Shown: piece after piece, positions 45,066-56,437 of the stretch | Position numbering within the stretch: the stretch's first letter is position 1 | How the letters are laid out: the number at the start of each line of letters is the position of its first letter | Assembly (NCBI GenBank): GCA_014529385.2 | Contig: CM043963.1 | Span: forward strand, 73,637,912-73,701,911 | Source of the DNA: Adiantum capillus-veneris | Taxonomy: Eukaryota; Streptophyta; Polypodiopsida; Polypodiales; Pteridaceae | Direction: 5' to 3' | Length of the DNA stretch: 64,000 nt | Program-made: the position numbers and the translations under genes | Notes under the pieces: model-generated | Databases searched by the model: none | Told to the model about the DNA's origin: nothing | The model's input: only the letters and a program-made list of their open reading frames with translations

Positions 45066-45900
45066 TGGAAGGAGTCTGTCCTTGTAACAACAGTGTATTC
45101 CACCACTGACTTGCATTTTCTTTTCCAGTAAAGTGGCAACTTTCCTGACTTTAAATGCTCCTTCCAACAAATGCTTTGTCAAACTGTTCGAGGAAAGAGA
45201 AAACCTTTGTCCTCTCATCAAAGCCATTGAATGTGTCAATGGACTCACTGATCATTTTCTTTGTATGGCTTTAGCTTATCCATTGACTCCAAATTGTCAA
45301 AAGAGACAGTTTGCATAATGGGTACACCTACCTGTACTCCTTGGCCAGTAACATGTTGATGTCCAGGTGTCATATTCACTGATGGGATTGAAAAACCAGC
45401 CATACCCAAGTTGCCTTGTGACACCCCAAATTGACCTTGTGTGCCCTGAAATCCTATGTGCAAACCAATGTTTGCATACATGGGGTTGGGCACCATGCCT
45501 TGCATACCCCTAAACACTCTTCTTGGCATGCCAAAACTGCCTTGAACTTGATGTGCTATTGATGAAGATTGTATGAATTCCATAAATCTGGGATTCTCCA
45601 TCAATTGCTTGAACATGGTCACAGCAGTAACAACTTGCAAAGTTTTCTCTGCTTGGCCTGAACTCTCGCCAATTTCATGTGCAATTGGAATAGGCTGTCT
45701 ATCCTCTGAGGGGGAACCCTCTTCCTTGTTGCCATCCATCCTGTATCCAAAGAAAGACTCGTAGCCTTTCTCACCTGTATCCAAAGAAAGACTCTCGTAG
45801 CCTTTCTCACCTGTAAATCCAAAGAAAGACTCGTAGCCTTTCTCACCTGTATCCAAAGAAAGACTCTCGTAGCCTTTCTCACCTGTAAATCCACTCGATC
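45066..45900 (-). pseudogene. gag of G-I, N-terminal and partial capsid region
   Basis: The minus-strand frame 45856-45245 has a repeated TGEKGYES block, then an uncharged Gly/Met/Gln/Pro-rich stretch (QGMVPNPMYANIGLHIGFQ, GQFGVSQGNLGMAGF), ending near KPYKEND. After a frame change, 45240-45066 matches the capsid start (GAFKVRKVATLLEKK). It is homologous to the plus-strand gag of G-II (54758-55500), and is truncated. Confidence 0.7.
45735..45890. repeat. Minisatellite in G-I gag, about 34-40 bp units
   Basis: CCAAAGAAAGACTC followed by GTAGCCTTTCTCACCTGTA occurs four times, with alternating spacer variants, so a two-unit (about 73 bp) block appears duplicated. It encodes TGEKGYES repeats on the minus strand and is absent from G-II gag. 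Confidence 0.85.
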
Positions 45901-46001
45901 TACTTTCAAATTCTCTGTGTTTTCAAGGTCATCCCAAACTCTCTCTGTGTCTTTAACCCAAACTGACCAAGGCTCACTTTTTGAGGAAAAAGTGATTTAA
46001 T

Positions 46002-46017
46002 CCCGTCGATGGAACCA
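46002..46017 (-). other. Primer binding site, tRNA-Glu type (G-I)
   Basis: The minus strand reads TGGTTCCATCGACGGG directly after the LTR end. It resembles the complement of a tRNA-Glu 3' end (TGGTTCCATTGCCGGG-like) rather than tRNA-Met. The tRNA match is from memory. Confidence 0.55.
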
Positions 46018-47493
46018 TGTAACTGGCTTGTTAACTTCAAAAAGGGCGGTAGACTTTACTTCAAACCTTGATTTAGCTTTCACCCATTATTAGTCGTCTA
46101 TTCTACCTATGCTATAATGACACAAGAGAGGGGAATGGGATACAGACGCTAGAATGCATGTGTATGCGAAGACCGACACCAGACTGGCCCCTAAATTAGG
46201 CGCCCCTTTCGGTATTTCTTTATTCTTTAACAGAGGGAATAAAAGCTGTGGTTCCCTACCAGCTGCCCCACACAATATTGGCTGAATTTCAACTGTTCTG
46301 GCCTGATTTCGGCAGCATAACTGTACTAGGACCCTTCACAGTCGGTGTTCCCACGCATTGGATGACTTTCCCGACGCATACGGATACTTTGCAAAACCTG
46401 GTGAGAATCTGCAGCACGCTGAATCCTCTGTTTTCTACCCCGAAAATGCACGAGATCACCTGTACAACGGTCCCCTTGCGTCCCCGAACCTCTTGGGGGT
46501 ATTAGGGTCCGTTTAGGGCCAAAACCCTAAACCTGCAAAAATACACAGCAGGCTGTAATTCACTGTTTCGGGCTCCGTTTCGCGTGCCGGTCGCATCCGT
46601 AGCAAGTCCTCAAGCTCCCGCACCTGTAGGGCTACTTGCCCTTTGAATCGAACGAGATTTCGCACGTGAAACCTCTCCGAACTACCTGTACCTGCGGGGG
46701 ATTAGCCGCTAGCTAATCCAGTACGTGTGCAAGAGGCTCTTGCCTCGGCAATCGCGCATGAACCCACACAACTGTACATGGTCAATTTGATGAGCCCACT
46801 AGAGGGGCATAACCATAAAGAATAGGGGAGAGAGAGAGAGCAGTGAGAGGTGTGCAGGTCATGACATCCTGCACCTCACTGTACATAGAGGGTAAGCCAG
46901 CACTCCATTGAAGCTCTCCCACTTGTGACCACTCAAAAACGAGCTCACAGCTGAAAATCACGTTTTTGCCTTCTCTTTAAGTAGTAAACTGGCCTTAGAG
47001 TGCCAAGTGTCACTCATTTGTGCATTTTCCCGCTTTAGACCCTCGGGTCTAAAAGTATCTCACCTGCAGCCCCTGTTGACTTGGCCATAGAGTAACAAAA
47101 TGATCCCCATGTCAAACTGCATGTAATGACGCGAAGACATTTTGCTGTCCAAAAATAGCAGTCCCTAAAATTTAGGAGTTTCTGCCATTACATTCTTCTA
47201 GGTCATCTGACCCTCTTTGTACACTGGAGCCACACCCAAAACTGAAATGTAGCCTATGTAGCAAAGGATTCCGCTTTGGCTGGCCAATGACCCCACTTTG
47301 GCTAACCATAGTCCTTGTCCAACCTTAGTGCTCTTTAGCCCTCAGGCCTGGACTCTCTCTGAACAGTTCCACACTGGCTATGCAATGCAAGGCAGTTAGA
47401 TTTCCAGAGGGGTGTTTCCAAAAGGTAAAACAAACGAAATTCCCCAAAGAAAGAGAAAATAAACAAAAATGGAATTGCCACTGGCTGGTGACA
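46018..47493 (-). repeat. 5' LTR of G-I
   Basis: This is a partner of 42125-43606. The minus-strand AATAAAGAAATACCG cassette lies at about 46202-46225. Confidence 0.9.
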
Positions 47494-48019
47494 GGTAGGG
47501 TTTTTGTGTTGAGGTCAAAGACTCAACTAATCATTGGGCTCGTATGCCTGTCATAGACTCTCTGTTCCCAAGTGACGATGTGGCATGAGCGTACGGATTG
47601 ATATGAGGAGAGCATTGAGTGCATGAGAGTCGAACCGGAATAGTCGACCCGAAACCTTGTACGGTTGCCCACCATTTGTGGCAGAATAAGCGGTGGAATT
47701 TCAAGAGGTCATGTGGTAGTACGGATGGGAGCCGACGTGGCAATTTGGTGGGGAATTGGCAATTGTTGATTGGATCAATTATTGAAATGAGGACCAAAAC
47801 ACACGCACTTGAAGTTGAGGAACTGGCCACTTGCCCAAAATAGCCCATTAGCGGCTCAATTGCAAGAAGAAATTGCAAACACTTGGCTCTTGGGCCATAT
47901 TTGAACACACACATTCACACATCTCGATTTAAAGGGCTGATTTAGCCAATTGTAAGTTCAAGTCTCTCTCTTGGTCTGCTCTCAAAGAAGCAGGGGGCCA
48001 TCTCTATCATGAGCATTGT
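47494..48019. other. Unassigned sequence
   Basis: The first five bases are the G-I target duplication. A 127-codon minus-strand ORF (47531-47914) has no recognisable motif or homologue in the window and is probably spurious. Confidence 0.35.
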
Positions 48020-48323
48020 TGTAATAGACTTGGACACTCCAAGCCAAAGATCTAATGCAGCACACGCAAGAAAATTGAAAGAACTGAACAAAACCGAGAG
48101 AGAGATGATGCGGCACGGCGAAGTTCCGTGCCTAGAGAGATTGGCCCCAAAGACTAGCACCCCTTCTTGGTATTTCTTTATTGTTATGCTTCACAAAGTA
48201 CAATGTTCGAGGGTCCTTTTCTCTCCGCAATGCTCCTAAGCTAATCTGCGAGGGAGAGGCCCTCAAATTATTTATCGGCACTGGGCCTTCCAAAAAGCAT
48301 CCTATCCCAAAAGCTGGCGTCAG
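48020..48323 (-). repeat. Truncated H/F-type LTR
   Basis: It shares TGTAA-A-ACTTGGACACTCCAAG and the TTGGCCCCAAAGACT / GGTATTTCTTTA cassette with the adjacent F LTR, but stops at 48323 where that LTR starts. F probably inserted into this older LTR. Confidence 0.6.
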
Positions 48324-48918
48324 TGTAACAAACTTGGACACTCCAAGTCAAGATCCTACCGCAACATAGCAGAGATTCACTTCAAAACAGTTCACAGCTC
48401 ACAATTGATTTGACACGGCCTGACGGAGTTCCGTGCCTAGAGATATTGGCCCCAAAGACTGGCGCCCCTTTCGGTATTTCTTTTTGTATTAATCTATGTT
48501 CACAGTACAAGAGAGTGGGAGGGTTCTCACTCTCAGACTCTGCGTCCAGATGCTCTGAGTTGTGAGGGCCCTGCCCACTTATTTATAAGTTTACAAGGGA
48601 TGCTCAAAAGCAGAGCCCCAAAAGCTTTCAGTGAAAAGCCTTGCAAAATAAAGCAATTTGACCCCAAAAGCTTCTCAAAATATTGCGTAGAACTCAGCAG
48701 GCAGGCATTAAAAGCATTTTCCGTTTAGCTGCTCGCAAATCATGGAATTTCCGTACACATGCCACGTCAGCCTGTCAGAGGGAATCATGACACGAAACCC
48801 GGAACTGCCACGTCAGCATCTTGCCCGCATTTCTTGGTGCTGCCAGCCGGGGTGTGTGTGTATTTGCTGTCCCACTCAAAGTGTGTCCAGGGGCCAGCCA
48901 CGTCACCAGTTTGTGACA
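48324..48918 (-). repeat. 3' LTR of F (595 bp)
   Basis: TG...CA ends, the same length class and type as H1 (596 bp). It carries the shared cassette at about 48462-48485 and several CCACGTCA blocks. Confidence 0.8.
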
Positions 48919-48957
48919 TACCTCCCTCTTGAAAGCATTGTAATCGTCCTCGATTAC
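48919..48957 (-). other. Polypurine tract and hairpin of F
   Basis: Purine-rich CAAGAGGGAGGTA on the minus strand abuts the LTR. GTAATCG (48940-48946) and CGATTAC (48951-48957) form a perfect 7-bp stem with loop TCCT, 21 nt from the LTR. Confidence 0.7.
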
Positions 48958-49550
48958 GCCTGCAAAACAGACAGAGGCCATAAACTGTCTTAGCAGACAT
49001 TGACTGCTAGTACCGACGCACTAGGAACAACACATCTAGCACATGTACCAATCGACAGTCACATCACATGACATTACTTAACATCATAGGACATCACATG
49101 ACAATTCACATTCAACATGCATTCCAATCTCAGACCATGATTAATCGGCAATGTATTTAGCAATCACATCTAGATCCAGTCGGGACCTCGCAGATGCCCG
49201 ATTGACTAATCCTTATTGCAATCATGTCTATAGAGATTTATCAGACCGAAATGCTGTAGTCATTTCGTCTATCATTTCCTGCACTTAAACAAGTCAAGTA
49301 CAAATCAGTATCATATTATTAGGAATTCCAAGTCTTAAAGGCATTACAACAGAATACTGTCAGCTCACAGTATCCCTGAAACCCAATAGGGACATCAGTG
49401 ACTCTATTATCAAAAATTGGGGCAATCTGTTGACAAAGGAGCGGAGCGATTCCCGTGTTGTGCTAGCCTGCTGCACCAAATTCCACCCAAGCTTAAATCG
49501 GGGCTTTATCGGAGTAGACTATGCTAAATCGAATGCTTCAAGATAAAGGT

Positions 49551-50441
49551 TCACAATCTGAGGAGTATCTGCCAGGTCCTCCTTGTCCATCCACTTCGCA
49601 TCCAATGCGAGAACCGTCTTATCGCTTTACCTTTTATCTTTCTATCTTTATGTGCCAATATCTGTTCTGGAAGGAGTATCTCCTCCTTTTCCTCCACTTC
49701 GGGTTGCTCATCTGGCTCCCCATCTTCGAGCACATCGCCTTTAAAAGGCTTCAGGAGATTCACATGAAAAGCATTGTGAATTCTCCAAGTATCGGGCAGC
49801 TTCAGTCTAAAGGAGACATCATTTATCTTTTCTTTTATCTAGAAAGGTCCATAGTATCTCATGCTAAACTTGGAAAAAGCCGCTCCTTTCCCTTTTTCTT
49901 TCTCAGGCGTTCCTTCTCAAAACATAAGAGCACCCAATCGTTCTCCTTTAATTTCAAAGCACAACACAACATCGGCTTTGCCCAGTTTCACTTTAAGGCG
50001 GCTGACATGAAACGCCGGATGTACACTAACATCCGAAGGAAGAGCCAGCTTGTAGGCAACTTGGCCAATCTTCTTTGTGATCAAGGACGGACCACAATAT
50101 CTAGCTGAAAGCTTATAATGCTTTCCTGTTCGCATAGTCTTGGAATCCTTGGGTATCTTCAGAAAGACTCATTGTAGAGTCCTTGGAGATCTCTTTTGAT
50201 TAGCATAAGTAGTGACTCGATCACGAGCCGTTCTTATACTATCCTTAGCCAATTCGAGCATTTCGGGCATGTCATACAGGAAATCACAAGCTTGGCGTTC
50301 CTTGACTTTCTCTAAGCCAATAGCAATTGGGGATTTAGGCTCAAATCCATACATCAGCATGAACGGGCTAAATCCAGTAGTAGAATGCTTGCTACTATTA
50401 TAGGCAAACTCTAACTGTGGAAGATACCTTTCCCACTCAGA
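49551..50441 (-). pseudogene. Integrase C-half and chromodomain of F
   Basis: The minus strand carries PFMLMYGFEPKSPIAIG and AKDSIRTARDRVTTYANQK (50360-50169), and LSARYCGPSLITKKIGQV with HPAFHVSRLK (50135-49917). A frame change precedes MNLLKPFKGD and the chromodomain segment EEILLPEQILAHKDRK (49763-49551). Several frame breaks separate these pieces. Region 48958-49550 is the untranslated 3' part of F with no ORF. Confidence 0.75.
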
Positions 50442-50446
50442 CTGCC

Positions 50447-51922
50447 TGAAACCGGCCTATTCAATCCAAAAAGGGCGGTAGACTTTACTTTAAACCTTGA
50501 TTTAGCTTTCACCCATTATTAGTCGTCTATTTTACCTGTACTTTCAAGACACAACAAAGGGGAGAGGGATATAGGCTGCTAGATTGCACCTGTATGAGTA
50601 GACCGACACCAGATTGGCCCCTAACTTAGGCGCCCCTTTCGGTATTTCTTTATTGTTTAAAAGAGGGAATAAACGCTGTGGATCCCTACAAGCTGCCCCG
50701 CACACACTTGGCTGAATTTCAACTGTTCCGGCCCGATTTCGGCAGCATAACTGTACTAGGACCCTTCACAGTCAGTATTCCCACGCATTGACTGACTTTC
50801 TTGACGCATACGGGCACTTTGCAAAACCTGGCGAGAATCTGCAGCACGCTGAATTCTCTGTTTTCTACCCCGAAAATGCGCCAGATCGCCTGTACAGCGG
50901 TCCCCTTGCGTCCCCGAACCTCCTGGGGGTATTAGGGTCCGTTTAGGGTCAAAACCCTAAACCTGCAAAAATACACAGCAGGCTGTAATTTACTGTTTCG
51001 GGCTCCGTTTCGCGTGCCGGTCGCATCCGTAGCAAGTCCTCGAGCTCCCGCACTTGTAGGGCTACTTGCCCTTTGAATCGGAGGAGATTTCGAGCGTGAA
51101 ACCTCTCCGAATCACCTGTATCTGTGGGGGATTAGCCGCTAGCTAATCCAGTACCTGTGCAAGAGGCTCTTGCCTCGGCAATCGCGCATGAACCCACACA
51201 ACTGTACATTGGTCAATTGAAAAGCCCACTAGTGGGGCATAACATACTGCCAAAGGGGAGAGAGAGGGCAGTGCGTAGCGTGCAGGGCATCACTCCTGGC
51301 ACCGCACTGTGCATAAGAGGGAAAGCAAGCACTCCATAGCTCTTAACCTGTGACAAAATCTGAAAATGAGCCTCTCCCAGCTTAAAATTCAGCGCCCCCT
51401 TCTCTTGCATGAGGAAAGTGCACCAGAAGGTGCCACTTGGCACATCTATAAGCATTTTCCCGTTTCCGGGTTGCCGCCTAAAAATCTCCCAACCGGTTGC
51501 CCAGTTGACTTCACGGCAGAGTAAGAAAATGTTCCCTTTGTGATTCCGGAGGTAATGACGCCAACACATTTTCAGGTCCCAAAATAGCAGTTCCCTAAAT
51601 TTTAGGAGATGCTGCCATTGTATCTTTCTAGGTCATCCAACCCTCTTTGTACACTGCAGCCACATCCAGAACTGAAATGTAGCCTCTGTAGCAAAGGATT
51701 CCACTTTGGCTAGTCAATGACCCCACTTTGGCTAACCATAGTCCTTGTCCAACCTTAGTGCTCTCTTGCCCTTAGGCCTGGACTCCCTCTAGACAGTTCC
51801 ACACTAGCTATGCAATGCAGGGCAGTTAGATTTTTTGAGGGGTGTTTCCAAAAAGTGAAAGTAAATAGATAATAAGAAAGAAATCAACAAAAAGGATAGA
51901 TAGTAGTCACATGCTGGTGACA
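50447..51922 (-). repeat. 3' LTR of G-II
   Basis: This is a partner of 56489-57961. The AATAAAGAAATACCG cassette lies on the minus strand near 50633-50656. Confidence 0.9.
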
Positions 51923-51957
51923 TACCCCCCTCTTGAAATCTCAAACGTCCTCGTTTG
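51923..51957 (-). other. Polypurine tract and hairpin of G-II
   Basis: The layout and stem are identical to G-I: CAAACG (51942-51947), TCCT, CGTTTG (51952-51957), 19 nt from the LTR. Confidence 0.7.
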
Positions 51958-52485
51958 CATCTATGCCGCGGTCAACACTGATGTATTCAACACCTGTCGA
52001 CACATGTACGACACATACATGCTCATTGTCAACCCTGGTGTATTCAACACCTCATCGACTCATATATTGCCTGCGTGTGAACCCTGTCCCAATGACATAG
52101 TGGTAGCTTCGCACTGTGCCATTGCTTTGAGTCACTAACTTTCCAATGACAAAATGATAGCTGCACATTTTGCCACTGTCTTATAGTACACGTTGTATCC
52201 CGTAACACTTTCGAGCATACCCAAACCGACAGTTTAAGAATGCAGTTACACATGTACTCTTTAATAGAAGCAATTACTGTATCCTTGACAAACTGACAAG
52301 AAATACTCACTTCTATAGCACTAACCAAACTTTTGGACATTCCATAAGAGCAATTGCCAAACTGACAATCTATACAGCTCTAACATTCATGTAATAGGTA
52401 TTTCATTTGAGCTCACTTTAAATACCATGTACATCATTTGTTTCAGAAGCCATTGTCACACTGACAATCCATGTAGCTTTGAAAC

Positions 52486-52725
52486 TCAAGGGGTCAAGGT
52501 AGGTTGCAAATCGAAGGCTTCAAGGTAAAGTGATAACACAGTTGGTGACTCTGCAAGTTCACCTTCTTCCATCCACTTAGCATCCATTGGTGGATAGTTT
52601 CTGAACTTTACTAAGTAACGCCTAGCAACCTTGCCTTTCACTTTCCTTTCTTTGTGTGCCAAAATCTGTTCAGGGACCAAGATCTCGTCAAGTTCCTCGA
52701 CTTCCGGCTGATCATCAACCGGCAT
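52486..52725 (-). pseudogene. Chromodomain of G-II
   Basis: PEVEELDEILVPEQILAHKE, then RRYLVKFRNYPPMDAKWM, is a chromodomain-like C-terminus ending about 25 residues later. It is joined to integrase after a deletion near 52725 that removes the HNAFHVSLLRP segment present in G-I. Confidence 0.8.
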
Positions 52726-53400
52726 ATTGCTTTCTTTTGCTTTGCCTGAGTCTTCTCTAAGGCCACTTCGACCTTCTTGTACATTTCATCCATGTCCTGA
52801 ACATACTTATCTGCTTCAAATATCTTGTCCTTTGTATGCAATATGGGAGGAACTTTCTTGCCACCTTCAACTATCTCAAAAGGTGCCTTGCCAATTGATG
52901 AATGCACTGTATTATTGTATGCATACTCCACCAATGGCAAATACTGCTCCCACTTTCCTTTATGCTCTGACACATAGCACTTCAGCAGATCTAGGACAGT
53001 AGAATTTGCCTCTTCTAACTGCCCATCTGTTTGAGGATGAAATGACGAAGAGAATTTGAGCGTGGTGCCCATATTCTCAAACAAGCCTCTCCAGAACAAA
53101 CTTGTCATGCATGGATCACGGTCGCTAACAATCGACTGTGGCATGCCATGATACTTGAAAATATTGCTCATAAACAAGCGTGCCATCTGATCTGGCTTTA
53201 TCTTCTTCCTGACAGGAATAAAATGAGCCTGTTTGCTGAATCTGCAAATAATGGTCCAAATACCATCGTTTCCTGTCTGCGTTCTCGGAAGATCAAAGAT
53301 AAAATCCATAGCAATACTTTCCCATGGTTTATCTGGAATAGGTAGTGGTTGCAATAACCCTGGTGCCTTTTGCCTGTCAAACTTGACCTTCTAACAAATT
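52726..53400 (-). pseudogene. Integrase of G-II
   Basis: The minus-strand frame from about 53354 has WESIAMDFIFDLPRTQTG (first Asp), SIVSDRDPCMT (second Asp), FHPQTDGQLEEANSTVLD (Glu region) and YAYNNTVHSSIGKAPFEI. The DDE residues look intact over this frame. Just upstream, TAG at 53393-53391 replaces Gln in the zinc-binding C-QKVKFDR. Confidence 0.85.
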
Positions 53401-53469
53401 AGGCACTCTCGCACAAAGGCATCCACATCTCTTCTCAATGTAGGCCAATAGAAGAATGTCTCAACCGCT

Positions 53470-54660
53470 TTAACTGTAGCATCGATACCACGATGCCCTG
53501 CATACGGTGGGACACGACTCTCTTCCATAACTTTGCGTCGCAATGGCTTTGTGACACAATCTGCCATGCATCATCATGAACCCGTCTTTAAGAAGATAGT
53601 GTTCATGACGTTGTCCATCCATTAGCTGCTCGAAGACCCTTGCAAAATCTTCATCATTTGCATATTGTTCCCTCATATCATCAAGTTCATGATGATAAGG
53701 AATTGACACAGCTGAAATTTGTGGCTTCCTTGACAAGGCATCAACCACAACGTTCTTCTTGCCTTCTACATGCACAATCTGAAAATGGAACATAGACAAA
53801 GTATTTGCCCATTGCATATGCTTCTCAGATAACTTTGTTTGTGTCAAGAAGTATCGCAAGGTCTGATGGTCCGTTTGGACAACGAAATCTGCACCTAGCA
53901 GGTAGTGTTTCCAACTTAAGAGCGCATGAATCACAGCCAGTAACTCTTTCTCATAGACCTGCATGGTCATCTCTGGCCCTTGCAAAATTCTGCTCTCATA
54001 GGCTACTACCCTGCCATCTTACATTAGCACAGCACCAATGCTACTACCACAGGCATCACACTGGACCACAAATGACTTCCTAAGATCTGGCAACACAATG
54101 ACTGGATCTGAAGTCATCTTTTCCTTTAAGAGATTAAAAGCTGAAATCTCTTTCTGTGTCCATCTAAAGGTGACTGCCTTCTTTTGAAGAGCATGTAAAG
54201 GTGAAGCAATCTCAACGAAATTTCGGATAAACCGTCTGTAATAGGAGCATAGTCCCAAGAAACTTCGGACATCGTGCACCGTCTTCAAATTTGGCCATGA
54301 CTTGATCGCTTCAACTTTTGCAGGATCCATTCTGACACCATCCTTTGAGACAATGTGTCCCAGAATGTGAATCTCTTCCAGAAAAAATTCACTTTTCTTT
54401 GCATTGATGAGCAACCTATGACTGCGTAGCTCTTCGAACACAATGGCCAAGTGATGCCTATGCTCCTCTTCATTCTTTGAGTAGACTATCATGTCATCAA
54501 AGAATGTACCAACAAACTGTTGGTGTGGACGGAAAATTGTGTCCATCATTCTATTGAACGTAGCATGAGCATTTGTGAGACCAAAGGGGATCACTAAAAA
54601 TTCGTAAAGGCCAAATGTCGTTCTAAAAGCAGTCTTGTGCACATCCTCTGATCTAATGCA
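53470..54660 (-). pseudogene. RT (C-terminal two thirds) and RNase H of G-II
   Basis: RT reads SEDVHKTAFRTTFGLYEF, PFGLTNAHATFNRMMD and the catalytic FFDDMIVYS. RNase H reads CDACGSSIGAVLM, then TAA (54021-54019) where relatives have Gln. It continues VYEKELLAVIHALLSWKHYLLG, TDHQTLRYF and VVVDALSRKP. The N-terminal RT motifs before SEDVHK are missing at the inversion junction near 54660. A frame change lies near 53500. Confidence 0.85.
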
Positions 54661-54715
54661 GAATCCGAGGTTTTTAGTCTTTTTGCAACCTCTTGTTCCG
54701 TCTCAGTAAGTTGGG

Positions 54716-56437
54716 TCACTGGATCATAGTCAAAAGCCTGTTAAGGCTCAAGCACAGGTGATTCATACTGCACAGTCAATGGAAACACTTGTACACTTGA
54801 CGGAGAACATGCAGTCTCCACAACCTGTGCCTAAGCTGCAAGAACAGGTGGCTGAGATGCCAGTCTTTCAAGCTGTACCAGTTCAGCCCGCCACCTTTCA
54901 GCAGCCTATAGCTGGTTCTAATGGGCAGGGAAGCAACCTACAGGCTATGCATCAGGTCTTCCCACCACCTTCAGTACACCCTGGCTATTTTGGTGGTGGA
55001 TCGGTATTCCAGAGCATGGCTGGTCATGCACCTGGAAATCAGTTTTACACGCCAGGAACAGTGTTTGGGGGTGCTCAAACGATGATGCCCAACCCCATGT
55101 ATGGTGTCACGGGCATGCTACCAGGGTTTCAGAGCACTCAGGGCCAATTTGGGATGCCACAAGCAAATTTTGGTATGGCTGGAATTACAAATAAGCAGCC
55201 AAATATGGCGTTTCCAGGTCAACTTAATTGCGGTCAGGGAACACAAATGAACCCTAACAGTGTTCCCATGTTTCAGTCACTTCCATATGACAATTTGACG
55301 CCGCTGGAGAGTCCAACTCCGTACAAAGAAGGTGGCAAAGGTGTCATTCACGACCTTTACAGGGTTTGATGACAGGAAGAAGGCTCTCTCATTCCTCCAG
55401 CAGTTTGACAAGGCCTATGCAGGGGGAAACTTTATAGAGGCTTCAAAGGTCCGTAAGGCAGCCACTTTCTTGACAGGGAATGCGGGACAATGGTGGACAA
55501 CTTTATTGCTTCAAGGGCAAGCTCCGTCCACATGGATTTACTTCAAGCAGATTTTTGCAGCAGCATGGTTATCTGATGACTTTGAAGCAAATGTCATGAC
55601 AGAATGGCACCAGCTTAATGCTGCCACTTGCAAGAATCTGGATGACTACAATCAGAAGTTTTGGAAAGCTCTACTTCCAGTAACTTCCTATAGGTTTGTG
55701 CCATTGACAGAACAGATTGAAAAATGCTGTTGTGGCCTACCTAAAGGATTGAGAAAGTACTGTACGAAGACAAAAGTCACTACTTTGACGCAGGTCATCG
55801 AGGTAGCAAACACTGGCAATGGTTTGCTCAAGGGAGAAGATTGTGAATTCAATACTGACATCAAGGAAGGATCAGCCAAGAAAAATTCAGCGAAGAAGTA
55901 TGTTTCCAAGGAGGTTCCTAAAGTGACTCAGGAGCCAGCCAACGCAGGGAAAGGCAAAGCTTCAACTGAATCAGAAAAGGGACCAACGAAAAAATGGAAA
56001 AGACGTTTTCCTCACAAGTCGGAAGAGCAAAAGAAGGTCTTGAGGTCAGAGAACAAATGCTTTATCTGTGAGCATTGTCCTACAAAGAAAAGGACAGCTG
56101 ATTCTGAAGACAAGGAGGACAGGAAAGGAAAGAAGCCCATGGTTGGTCTAGTGCCAGATATGGTGGGCGACAAGCCAAATTCAGATGCAAGTGAGCTTTG
56201 CAGAGCATGGGGAAAGGTCAGGGATCAAACAGTGCTTATCTTCTTTGATCCAGGTGCCAAAGCCAACTTCATTTCCCCAGAATTGGCTTCAAAGTTGGGA
56301 ATCAGACCTGAAGAGATGGGGTATACAGCAGAGGCAGGTTTGGCATGTCCTGGCCATACAGAGGCTGTGACACCCATCATTGGAAAGTTGCGTCTACATA
56401 TCCAGTCCTATGTAGATGCTGAAGAATTTTACATCAT
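54716..56437 (+). pseudogene. Inverted gag-protease block of G-II
   Basis: The plus-strand frame opens near QKPVKAQAQVIHTAQ and has a long Gln/Pro/Gly/Met-rich, low-charge region (TMMPNPMYGVTG, GQFGMPQANFGMAG) to about 55330. After a one-step frame change comes the capsid domain (FDDRKKALSFLQQFDKAYAGG, GNAGQWWTTLL, DDYNQKFWKALL). A degraded zinc knuckle (CFICEHC, with the His and last Cys displaced) follows, then protease with FFDPGAKANFISPELASKLG, where FDPG replaces FDTG/FDSG. It ends at FYIMP, where tRNA-like sequence begins. Orientation is opposite to pol of the same element. Confidence 0.85.

Larger units (their letters stand above)
42125..47493 (-). mobile_element. Element G-I: minus-strand LTR retrotransposon, mostly deleted
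   Basis: LTRs 42125-43606 and 46018-47493 (about 1.48 kb each, very similar) carry a perfect target duplication GGTAG (42120-42124, 47494-47498). The minus-strand polypurine tract at 43622-43607 and primer site at 46017-46002 set the orientation. The 2.4-kb interior keeps only gag N-terminus, a relic of another G-type LTR, and the integrase tail with chromodomain. Protease, RT and RNase H are missing. Confidence 0.9.

Noticed and set aside
47531-47914. 127-codon minus-strand ORF as a gene
   Set aside because: No motif, no homologue in the window, and codon texture typical of chance ORFs.
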